Shown here one piece after another: positions 21,086 to 30,264 of a DNA stretch of 64,000 nt; the first letter of the stretch is position 1; each line of letters begins with the position of its first letter. The DNA lies in assembly GCF_022539505.1 (NCBI RefSeq), contig NC_061508.1, positions 263,878,736-263,942,735 of the forward strand, given 5' to 3'. The translations under genes and the position numbers were made by a program. The stretch is from Lolium rigidum. Its lineage: Eukaryota > Streptophyta > Magnoliopsida > Poales > Poaceae. A model generated the notes under the pieces. It made no database searches and was not told the DNA's origin. It saw only the letters and a list, made by a program, of their open reading frames with translations.

Positions 21086-22639
21086 TCACATCCTCGAGAC
21101 AAGTGGCGGCACACTCTGCTCGTTCCTGAAGTAGTCGTCAGCGTCCACCTTCCCCTTTGTGATGGCGAGTCTTTTGAAGTTTCCCCCGAAGTATTGCTCA
21201 CCCCACACCTTGCCGGTTTCATAGCTCGTGACGCCACCGATTACCGTGTTCTCCCCAATGTCGAGGTCCCGGTAGTTCACGTACGCACCCCTCGGGGTCT
21301 TGCTCACCAGCGGCTCCATGAAGTCGTACATGCCTCTGATCCAGTTCGGTGAGTCGGTGCCGTTGCCCGTCCAGAACGCGACGTACTGGATGTTGTAGAG
21401 GACGCCGCTCCGGTGAGGGTACGGTGTTTCGGCGTCAGCGATGCTGCCCACTCTTCCACCGTGAGGCTCCAGGATGATGATCCCGGCGCCCGCGTTGTTG
21501 AACCAGGGGAAGATCTTCTCCCACGAGGCCTCCGTGATGGCCTGCTTGACGTAGTCGGACTTGTTCTTGGTGAAGGTGTTCAGGCTGGTCGTCCTGTTGA
21601 GGAGCGTCTCCACGGTGGTGTTGGCGTCGCCGGAGTTGATGTAGACCGTGGACTGCAGCCAGCTCATCTCCCGGCAGTCGGCGCGTGTCATGCCGAGCTC
21701 AGGGAACTGGCTGCTCATGGTCCGCACGAGGGCGCTGCAGTTGCCGAGATACAGGGACTGGAAGAGAGCCTGCTTGCTCTGCACGATCACCCGTATGCTG
21801 AGGTCCTCTGGAAGGGCCGGCGCGATCGTTTGCCATTTGGTCACGGCATTGACCGCACCCTGGTCGACGCTCTTCTGGATGTTGAAGAACGTCACTGTCT
21901 TTGGGACCGGCACGAGTCTGACCTTCCACGACAGCACGATGCCGAAGCTCCCGCCGCCGCCGCCGCGGATGGCCCAGAAGAGGTCCCTCCCCATGGCTTT
22001 CTTGTCCAGCAGCCGCCCTGTTGCGTCGACCAGCGTGGCGTCGAGGACGTTGTCGACGGAGAGGCCGTACTTGCGCATCATCATGCCCATGCCGCCGCCG
22101 CTGAAGTGGCCGCCCACGCCGATGGTCGGGCACACACCCGCCGGGAACGCGAGACCGGGTGCCGCCTTGGCCACGGTGTAGTACAGCTCCCCCAGAGTTG
22201 CGCCGGAGTCCACCCACGCGGTGGCCGCGCGACCGTTGACTCGCACGGCGCGGAGGTTTGCGAGGTCGACCACGGCGAAGGTCTCGGGGCGCTCGGACCG
22301 GTACGAGAGGCCCTCGTAGTCGTGCCCGCCGCTGCGCACGCGGATGCGCACGTCGTGGCGGCGGCCGCAGAGCACGGCGGCCTGGACGTGGGACGCGTTG
22401 GTGGGAGTCACTATGCAGAGCGGCCTCACCGTCGTCGGGGTGAAGAACTTGGGGTTCCTGATTGACGACACCAGGACCGAAGTAAAGGACGGCGAGCTTG
22501 GCGTGAACACGAGCTGGCTGGGGATGTTTCCCGAGAGGCACTGGAGGAACTCGCCGGAGGAAGCCAAGGACGGGACGGACGCGTAGCAAGCGAGGAAGCA
22601 AACTGCGAGCAGGAGAGCTGTGCCTGTGGACACCGCCAT
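21086..22639 (-). CDS. Berberine-bridge-enzyme-like FAD-linked oxidase
   Basis: An intact single-exon gene of 517 codons, the usual length of the plant BBE-like family. These are secreted or vacuolar flavoproteins that oxidise alcohols, carbohydrates or alkaloid precursors. Residues 1-26 form a signal peptide (ALLLAVCFLACYA). Cys34 and Cys91 fit the conserved N-terminal disulfide. Both covalent FAD attachment sites are present: His106 in RSGGHDYEG and Cys170 in FPAGVCPTIGVGGHFSGGG. The FAD-binding half also has DLFWAIRGGGGGSFG (219-233). The BBE C-terminal domain has LYNIQY (415-420) and GAYVNYRDLDIG (451-462) near the catalytic pocket. Several N-x-S/T sites suit a secreted glycoprotein. A TATATAA box lies about 85 bases upstream. 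The substrate cannot be told from sequence. A plastid insertion lies just beyond the stop codon. Confidence 0.95.
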   Translation of the reverse strand: MAVSTGTALLLAVCFLACYASVPSLASSGEFLQCLSGNIPSQLVFTPSSPSFTSVLVSSIRNPKFFTPTTVRPLCIVTPTNASHVQAAVLCGRRHDVRIRVRSGGHDYEGLSYRSERPETFAVVDLANLRAVRVNGRAATAWVDSGATLGELYYTVAKAAPGLAFPAGVCPTIGVGGHFSGGGMGMMMRKYGLSVDNVLDATLVDATGRLLDKKAMGRDLFWAIRGGGGGSFGIVLSWKVRLVPVPKTVTFFNIQKSVDQGAVNAVTKWQTIAPALPEDLSIRVIVQSKQALFQSLYLGNCSALVRTMSSQFPELGMTRADCREMSWLQSTVYINSGDANTTVETLLNRTTSLNTFTKNKSDYVKQAITEASWEKIFPWFNNAGAGIIILEPHGGRVGSIADAETPYPHRSGVLYNIQYVAFWTGNGTDSPNWIRGMYDFMEPLVSKTPRGAYVNYRDLDIGENTVIGGVTSYETGKVWGEQYFGGNFKRLAITKGKVDADDYFRNEQSVPPLVSRM

Positions 22640-22721
22640 TTTCGCCCCTCTCGTGCACTCTAGGGTCTAGGGAGAAAGAAGGTGCATATGGGCTTGCCAA
22701 TTGCCATCAGCTCGTTTCTCG

Positions 22722-22728
22722 TTATATA
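22722..22728 (-). promoter_or_regulatory. TATA box of the BBE-like gene
   Basis: The minus strand reads CCTATATAAC, placing TATATAA 83-89 bases before the ATG at 22639. Transcription would start about 55 bases before the ATG. Confidence 0.7.
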
Positions 22729-23039
22729 GGCCATCGACGACTTCTTTGAAACGTCCGCAACAGGTGAAGTGCTTTGGTGGGCGTTGAAGTCATGGTTAAA
22801 TTTTTTTTTTCTGCGTTGGTCAGCCATTCGGTTACTTGCATCGGCCGGATTAATTGGCTAATTTTCGTTACTCGTTAGCTGTGTTTGATTAGTACTTGCA
22901 TATGAGATAAGTTTTGACCAAAAACAAATAGATGGACAATATATACTCTTTCCAACGATGCTAATTGTATACCTATACCTTCTATAGAGTCTCTCCGATC
23001 CACAACTGAAAGGTGTCTAAATATACGGAAATTCAATTC

Positions 23040-23404
23040 GGCACATGGGAGCATATGCTCCTGCCACCGGAAAAACATTTTGAAATATTCAAAAAAATCA
23101 AACAAAAAGTTTCTTGCTTACGTATCAACATTTTACGTGCGCACATCAAGTCTTGCGAAAAACCGACATTTTTTACAACTTGTGTAAAAAAGACAAATAA
23201 AACGTCTCGTACACAACCTTTATTTACACAAAAATTTGTCTTTTTTACGGGTGGCACTCAAAATGTCGGTTTTATGTGAAACCACTTTTTGAATGTGTAG
23301 AATTTTAAGATGTATCCACTAAATTTTTTGTTCAAATTTTTCAACATTTTAAAAGTGCATTTAAAGCGAAGTTTGAAAACCGGGAGCATATGCTCCCGGG
23401 TGCC
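23040..23404. mobile_element. MITE-like element with palindromic GGGAGCATATGCTCC ends
   Basis: About 365 bp. Ends are inverted: GGCACATGGGAGCATATGCTCC on the left, and on the right the reverse complement GGCACCCGGGAGCATATGCTCC. Each end is itself a palindrome. No ORF with support; no clear target-site duplication, so the superfamily is undecided. It separates two blocks of a local tandem repeat. Confidence 0.75.
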
Positions 23405-23464
23405 AAAACGCCACTCCCCTAAATATATCTATATTAGCATCAAGTAATATGAATCGGAGGGAGT

Positions 23465-23771
23465 AGTACATAATAAGTATTGTTAAATTTGTATTAAAAA
23501 TATTCTAGTGATGCTAATTGTATACCAATAATCTTTATATGGTATATAATAAGTATCATTGAATTTGTATTAAAATACACTTTCTAATGATGCTATTTGT
23601 ATACCAATAATCTTTATATGGTAGTACATAATTAGTATCGTGGAATTCGTATTAAAATAACACTTTCTAATGATGCTATTATATTCCAATAAATAGTACA
23701 TCATAAGTATCATTGAATTCGTATTAGAAAACACTTCTAATGATGCTAACTGTATATCAATAATCTTTGTA
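23465..23771. repeat. Tandem repeat, about 75-82 bp unit, four copies
   Basis: Copies start near 23473, 23548, 23630 and 23703, each with (A/T)TAAGTAT, GAATT(T/C)GTATTA, CTAATGATGCTA and ACCAATAATCTTTATATGG. A partial unit (GATGCTAATTGTATACC) also lies at 22958-22975. CGGAGGGAGTA at 23455-23465 looks like the end of a degraded Stowaway element. Confidence 0.75.
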
Positions 23772-23810
23772 TGTTTACACTAATTCTTTGCCAAAGACAA
23801 ATTAATCTTA

Positions 23811-24155
23811 GAGGTTGTTTGGTATCCAACATTTGGGCCTGGAATCTTGGAATTCATTTTGAAATTCCATAGGTGGGCTGTTTGGTTGTCACAGAATTGG
23901 GCCGTCATTTCATTTAGGAATTCCAGCAAAATGACCCCATGGGTAAACACGATTCCAAGCCTCTACAAATGACCTATCATTTACGATTCTCTATGGAAGC
24001 CTCTACAAATTCAATATTGAATTCTGCTGTCATTTGTAATTCTGTGGCAACCAAACACGTGTCTATTTCTGAAATTACAATGTAAATGAAATGAATACAT
24101 GTATTCATTTCAAAATGCTACAAACGAAATAAAAGCCTGGCTTCCAAACGACTTC
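23811..24155. mobile_element. Tourist-like (PIF/Harbinger) MITE
   Basis: 345 bp, ends GAGGTTGTTTGG and CCAAACGACTTC as imperfect terminal inverted repeats. Flanked by the 3-bp duplication TTA (23808-23810, 24156-24158), the signature of PIF/Harbinger insertion. Non-coding. Confidence 0.85.
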
Positions 24156-24226
24156 TTATAATACATCGGCTGGATTTACTTGAATGGAGGAGTATTATAT
24201 TTCCAAATGAAAACCAAGAACTAGTA

Positions 24227-24483
24227 CTCCCTCCTGTCCAAAATATGTTGCATATAAGTTTTTGTCAAAGTTAAACTTTGTCAAGTTTAATCATATATAT
24301 TGATAAAAATATAAACATGTACAACAAAATGATAATATTTTTAGAATTGTTATGAAATATATTTTCATATTATATGCATTTGACATGGTAGATCTTTGTA
24401 TTATTATGTCTATTCTTGATCAAAATTTGCATAGTTTAACTTGTACGTAAAATTATACACAACATAAAATGGGCAGGAGGGAG
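24227..24483. mobile_element. Stowaway MITE (Tc1/mariner)
   Basis: 257 bp, begins CTCCCTCCTGTCC and ends GGCAGGAGGGAG, flanked by TA on both sides. These are diagnostic Stowaway ends. Non-coding and AT-rich inside, with long complementary arms. Confidence 0.93.
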
Positions 24484-24819
24484 TATCAGACCGAATATTT
24501 TTGTTGAAAGTTGTGTACTCGTGTAACTAATGAGATTTTTCTCTTGCGAATAGAGCTGTTAAAAATATTCGAGCCCATCAAACTATTTAAAATTGATTTA
24601 TTAGTGGCTCTCGACTCGTGTTCGGCTGAGGTTAAGCCGAGCTCAAGCCTGGAATGAAGCTCGCGAACCTGCAGTCCATCTCGTTTTTTTTTTCTATGAA
24701 AATATTCTGGACATGACCGTACATGCAGCCCAGGATGTAAGTGGACAAGCCGCTGGACAATTCGCGACTTGCCGCACCAGCAGCAATTCCCTATGCGGAA
24801 TTAACCGGTAACCCACTTA

Positions 24820-25039
24820 AGAGTAATGCTACACGGACGAACATTTTCTTACAGAAATCACTTACGGACTCATCATGTACACAACGGGCAGGGTGGTTTT
24901 CTATAAAAAAAAAAAAAAAACAGGCAGGATGGTTGTTTCCGATTTTTAAGCAAGGAAAGCAAACTGAACCAACCAATTTCTTCTACATCAGCCCGTAGGT
25001 GTTTCCGTAAACAGAGAATCCGTAAGTCTAGGATTATTG
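24820..25039. mobile_element. hAT-type MITE
   Basis: 220 bp flanked by a perfect 8-bp duplication CCCACTTA (24812-24819, 25040-25047). Imperfect terminal inverted repeats: AGAGTAATGCTACAC on the left and CAATAATCCTAGAC as the reverse complement of the right end. An A-run lies inside. The 8-bp duplication points to hAT. Confidence 0.75.
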
Positions 25040-25047
25040 CCCACTTA

Positions 25048-25752
25048 ATATTCGTGTGGTAGTTGGGGCGTCCGTGAAAATCTCATTCCGTGCGGCACAA
25101 GCCAGGTTCACAGAGCTCCTTGTACGATCTCGAGCAGAAAGCGACGCTCGGTGGTCGCCACCATGATCCAAAATAGTTGGAGCTCAGCCTACTGCGACAA
25201 GGCCTCGATGCTCATCGGTGACAGCTGGCCCCCACGTATTATTTCATATGTTGATGAGGCCGCTACTCCCAGCGTGGTTAGGTTCTCGCTCGGCGGAGGC
25301 GGCAGAGGTGAGAGGTCGTTGCTGCACGGGCTACTCCACATCGGAGTGGCTTCGTGCACCATATGAACTACAATTCTGTTCTAAAAGACAGCCCTAGCAC
25401 TCCGTTCTTTGGGCGGTGCCTGGTTGTAATCTCTCTGTGCCATGAAGATTGTTTGAAATTTCTCAAAATTTAAATGTATCTAGCTGAATACGTTTAAAAT
25501 TTGATGAATCATAAACAATCTTTGCGGGATGGACGAAGTAGCATAATTCATATTCCTTGCAAGCTGTTATGTTACGTACAACAACTGATCGATCACAAGG
25601 TTGGCTCTAAAAAGTCGCAGCACATCGAGCAAGCTCTGCATATTGTGTTAGCTCCGTGTCCGCGATAAGTATTTCCGCGGGATTCACAAACAGATTCCTA
25701 GAGGGGAGGAAGTGCATGCAGACGTGCGCCGCTGGCGCCGCTGATCAAAATA
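25048..25752. other. Intergenic stretch, nothing recognised
   Basis: Only short ORFs without domain features. No terminal repeats or target-site duplications were found by eye. Confidence 0.5.
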
Positions 25753-26552
25753 TGGGAAAACTTAAAATAGAGGCTCTAGGCGAAGCTCCTAGTAGGACAA
25801 GGTAGGGCAACCCACCTATCTTAATTTTTGGTGATTATACTTTTATGCGCGTGTTTTTTCTGCAAATTTTGAGTGGTCGTACATCGAAAACGGACTCCGT
25901 ATGAAATAGTTGTGTTTCTTTCAGTGAATATTGCGCAAAATCGATTACAAACCGAAAACATAGACTATTTACCTCCAAATATAGACTCATATTCTAAGTT
26001 CAATATGAATAACATTGCTTGTATTACAAAGATTAATCATTAACTGACCTTAGTATATATAAGGTAAACTTGAGTTATCCACAATTTATACTCATAGAAT
26101 TTTAGATTTTGAAGATTTCTAGATATGAAAGGCACATCATACTTTCTCTGACCTCATTATCACTTCTTTAACGTGACCTTGGTTCACCCATGGGCGGCAT
26201 CAACAATTGAAAGTAATTTTCTGGCAACAAAGATAATTAAGATCGAGTTGCACATCGAAGAGAGATAATCGAACGTCTTGATTGTTTAAATACACTAGAT
26301 TTTTTTAAAGAGATAAAGCTTTACCATTGAGTTGGCATTATTGGTATGTGTTTTTAGATTCTACTTACAATTAAATATTTTTTATTTTTCTTATACTCAA
26401 AAATGTGTTTGAACCATATACATCATTACTATTTTAAAATTATTTTGGTATTTGCATCATTCAAGGTTCACCCTACCTCAGTTTTTTTTCGTCCTTCGCC
26501 ACTGGGCTCGCCTACACAATCTTTTAATTTAACGGGAAAACTTAAAATAGAG
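25753..26552. repeat. Segment bounded by a 19-bp direct repeat
   Basis: GGGAAAACTTAAAATAGAG occurs at about 25753-25771 and again at about 26534-26552. Just inside are imperfect inverted sequences (GGCGAAGCTCC...GGTAGGG on the left, CCCTACC...CCTTCGCC on the right). A degraded transposon is the simplest explanation. No coding sequence. Confidence 0.45.
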
Positions 26553-26853
26553 GGTCACATACACGTAATATTTTAATTTTGAACATTTAGAAATTATATT
26601 TAGAAGTTTAAAAAATCTAAAACAAAACTCTAGACGTAGCCAATGATGTATACTGCTCAAAATATTAATACAAACTACTTGTTATTTTACGCTTATTATT
26701 TTTATATAGCTTAGTATATAAAGTAATTCGTATTGAGATTTTGCAGGTTTGTAGTATACGTCATTAGCCACCTCTAGGATTTTGTTTTGGAATTTTTTTG
26801 ACACTTCAAAATACAAATTTTAAGTGTTTGAAAATAAAAAGCCGCATGTAGCC
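26552..26853. mobile_element. Foldback MITE with long inverted arms
   Basis: About 300 bp that would fold almost entirely on itself: outer arm GGTCACATACACG... against GGCTACATGCGGC..., inner arm AAAACAAAACTCTAG and ATGTATACTGCTC against AAAACAAAATCCTAG and ACGTATACTACAA. Arms are about 110-120 bp with many mismatches. Superfamily unknown. Confidence 0.7.
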
Positions 26854-27709
26854 CGGTCTTTATTTGTCCACTCTCGCCAAATCAGTTGATATATACCAAA
26901 CGAAACAGTAGTACGAGGCCCACAAGTGGTCATATGCACACATGCCTCATCTCCAAAGGACAATTTCGATAAAACTTACCTATTTCTAGAAAGAAAGCAT
27001 GAAATAGCCTGTCCCCGAAAAGATTTCATAGAATAACCTTTTTGTATGGCGCCACACCAGGTAGAGCTGAGCTCCACAACACGTTGTTGCCTCGGACGGC
27101 GCCATGATCGGCACGACGCCTTGGACAACACTACTATGGGGAGTCCGACGTTGCTATCAACGACAACCGTGGGGCCTGATTCGCGTTAGCATGGCGCCCC
27201 CATGATGGCGTCGTGATGTGGAGCATGGCGACATCCGCGAGACACAATTCGATTCGGCTGTGTTATGCCAAACCATCTCACTCCTCCACTTAAGCTCTTT
27301 GTCCTGATCTCGACCGCCCTCTCACCCCCTCTCGCTCCTCCACTTAAGATCCTCTCGAAACCCTCTAGATCCGATGTGTTTCTTTGTGAATTTCGGCTAC
27401 TTTTGTCCCTAGAGATAATATCCCCCATTCCCCTTCTTTTTGTCCACCTAATTTTGTTGTATTGGGTCAATTTTCTCAAACATGGTGAAACCTTAGATCT
27501 TGCATTTGAAGGGTTTATTGTTCATGTATTTAACAATGGTGGTTACGGTTAGAGTTTTGTAAGATTTAGTAAGAGCAAGGTTGTGTAGGTTAGGTCAGAT
27601 TTTATACCAAAGTTGGCATGCCTTGTTTGATATTGCTTATTGGGAATGCTTTGGTTGAAGGTGATATAATTGTTCGTTGATGCATTTTGGCCTTTTCATT
27701 GTTTTTTAG

Positions 27710-27931
27710 ATGACCAGAATCATAAATGTTCATCATGTGGACAAGGCAACTTTTTTGAAAGGCAATGCCGAGTGTGTTGACCTGGAGGAGGTAGTCATGG
27801 TGTTCGTCACTAGTTCTACCTATGCCGAGGTGTTGGAAAGAGTGAGGATGGATTTGAAGTGGATTGGGCCAAGTGATGCATGTGAACTGGTTGGAAGGTA
27901 CAATGCCAAGTTTGCAATCACAATTACTTGA
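27710..27931 (+). pseudogene. N-terminal fragment of mudrA-like transposase
   Basis: The 73-codon ORF contains EEVVMVFVTSSTYAEVLERVRMDLKW followed by VGRYNAKF (written as two nearby motifs). This arrangement matches the N-terminal domain of plant MULE transposases, where a Val-rich strand, a Thr-Ser-Tyr loop and a GRY motif occur. It ends shortly after GRY, before any catalytic residue. Probably no function. Confidence 0.6.
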
Positions 27932-28504
27932 AGATAATACCTATTGACTCCGAATTGAAACATCCTGCACGGTCATCGTCATCTTCCCACAAGGCAGGTG
28001 AAAACTATGCGTCTCCGGTCTCGATTGATCAACAAGTCCCACGATCACACAAGGGTCCATATGTGGTGTCGAATGGGACACAAAGTGGACGACAGGGAGA
28101 AGTCCAATCTTCTCGATATACTGTGTGTATCACTCGCCGTAATGCATCTTCTTTCTATGAGCCTCATGGCACCTCAGGTGCAACCATTTGCAAATTGTCC
28201 TTTTCTCCACCAGAAGCCTTTCATGGTGCCATTTATTATAATGCTCATCTAGAATAGATTCGGGTTCCATCCTGCATTTATACAAAAAAATATTATTTTT
28301 CCTAAGTGATTCATATAAGAGGCACAAAGTTGGTAATATTCACTAAAGTTAATATTATGAACATATTTGTTTTCACAACAAGGGTGAGCTTACACAGCCA
28401 ACAATTCATTAAATACGCACCAATCCATTTTTGCACAAATGAAAAAGTTGTCACAACAATCCGCATACATGTCATCAATTATCATGAACTAGCACCGCAC
28501 CAAT

Positions 28505-28779
28505 CCATGTGTGCACACATGAGACTATGAACATATTCAGATAGACCATAATTCGTATGCACAACAATTTATCTTGTGTAATTTCATTCTATGCACATAC
28601 TAGGTTTTCACATCATATAAACTAGGTCACAAACACTCAAATCTAGCTACACGAAACAACTACCAAATATCTGCAATACATATATGTGCCGTCAACTAGG
28701 GTTAGTATCCAGAAAAAAACGAAAATTTAGAATTATGGTCTATCCGAATATGTTCATAGTCTCATGTGTGCACACATGG
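28505..28779. repeat. Near-perfect 49-bp inverted repeat inside the MULE
   Basis: Arms 28505-28553 and 28731-28779 are complementary at 48 of 49 positions, with a 177-base spacer. Each arm contains the self-complementary TGTGTGCACACA. A transcript would form a long hairpin. Confidence 0.85.
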
Positions 28780-29424
28780 GTTGCCGAAATCCTAGAGGTT
28801 TGATGATTCCAACCAATAAAAACAAGGGAAGGGGTGTATTACCTCTAGGGATGTGAGAAGCACAAGTTCCACCAAAAAGAGCTTTAAATCCGTGGATATT
28901 TGGATTAGGGTTTTGAGGGAAGGGGAGAGGGGCAACACCGACACCATGGAAGGTTGCTCTCTATTTCTCGGGCAAGGAGGTAAGTGAGGAGAAGGTCAGG
29001 GCGGTGATGGGCTGGGCTATTTCACTGAAGGGAGATGGCGTTATCGAGCACAGAGCCATCGTTCAAGACATAGTGCCTTGAGAGATGGCACCATACATAC
29101 GTGTCATGGGGCCCATGACAGGCGACGACCGCCACGTCGGCCTACGCGTACATAGCTTCATTGTCCACGTCGTTGTGCAAGCCATGGAGACGTCCTTGGT
29201 GGCATTGTGCCGTGAAGCATGTCTATGCCTGTTGCGGCGCCAAATAAAAAAAGTTATTCTATGTATGAGAACATGTCATTTCGTTAATTCTCTGAAGGCT
29301 CATTGATTCTTTCTAGCTTAGCTTACGAGCCCATCAAATCCCGATACTAGCAGCAGCACATAGCCAAACAGCTAGTACCACCTTGCTAACACAACAAGAG
29401 TAGAGGGTGAAAACAGCGTGACGT

Positions 29425-29812
29425 TTTGGCTTATATGTCTAAATGCACCTATAAAAATGCATTTTAAGTTTATTTTAAAATGGAAAAAAATCTGAAAAGA
29501 ATCCCTAGTGTATATCTAGACATTCTATGTTCACTCACAATTGAAAAGACATTGTTTGGGGGTGCACCTATAAAAAAAGACATTGTGTGTGGTCTACAAA
29601 AAAACTGATAACATATCAAGTGAAAAGCTATTTTCGATGAACGGAATTGTCTTTTTTCCACATCCCATAGAAAATATCTTTTTTTTTTTTGCAAAACTTA
29701 GTGGTTGAACATAAAATGTCAAGATGTACCCCCAAACTTTTTTTTTATAATTTTTTAGACATTTTAAAATATATTTTTAGAAAACGAGTACATTTACACC
29801 TTTTAAGCCAAA
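29425..29812. mobile_element. MITE-like element with TTTGGCTTA ends
   Basis: 388 bp. The left end TTTGGCTTATATGTCTAAATGCAC and the reverse complement of the right end, TTTGGCTTAAAAGGTGTAAATGTAC, match at most positions. AT-rich, homopolymer-rich, no coding sequence. Target-site duplication not clear. Confidence 0.65.
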
Positions 29813-30261
29813 GAGGATTTCCCCTAACATAAAAGAGGGCTAAAGGGGTTATTTATTTACTCGCCAGGAGAAGCTCCTCCAAGTGCCCAATTATCCATAG
29901 AATCAGTGAAAGCATAAGACTGCTGACCTGTGTGAAGTCCATTGCGCATGCGTGCACAGTAGCTTAAAAAAAGGAATTTACCAGCCTTCCGGTGAACCAA
30001 TCTCGAACCTGGATTGCAGCTCGCCGAGCCGAGCTCGAGCTAAACAATAGGTTCGTTTGGTAATTTCAGCTCGAGCAGAGCTAGAGTGTAAAATAGCGAC
30101 ATCTACAATGTCAAATTTATTATTTTAAAATTATTATAAAGTATATATTCATTATATGTACTGCATTTAGTATTACGAATGTTGATATTTTCTTTTTAAT
30201 AACTATTGCAAATTTTATTTTAACTAAACTTAGAAGGTAACGTAATTATGAATTATGATAC
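29813..30261. other. Intergenic stretch, nothing recognised
   Basis: Contains GAGCTCGAGCT-type short palindromes near 30030-30080 similar to those at 24610-24670. No gene seen. Confidence 0.5.
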
Positions 30262-30264
30262 TAA

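Larger units (their letters stand above)
27001..29282 (+). mobile_element. Internally deleted Mutator-like element (MULE)
   Basis: Terminal inverted repeats of about 55 bp: the left includes GAAATAGCCTGT, CATAGAATAACCTTTTTGTATGGCGCC; the right is the reverse complement of GAAATGACATGT...CATAGAATAACTTTTTTTATTTGGCGCC. Inside is one fragment of a mudrA-type transposase (27710-27931). The catalytic DDE part and the zinc-knuckle are missing. The rest is non-coding apart from a near-perfect inverted repeat at 28505-28779. No clean 9-bp duplication was confirmed. Confidence 0.7.

Noticed and set aside
21413..22465. 350-codon plus-strand ORF across the oxidase gene
   Set aside because: Shadow of the GC-rich third codon positions of the BBE-like gene on the minus strand; composition is His/Arg/Gly-rich with no domain.
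21699..22700. 333-codon minus-strand ORF in another frame of the oxidase gene
   Set aside because: Arg/Pro-rich out-of-frame shadow; the true frame has both flavin-attachment sites and the full family length.
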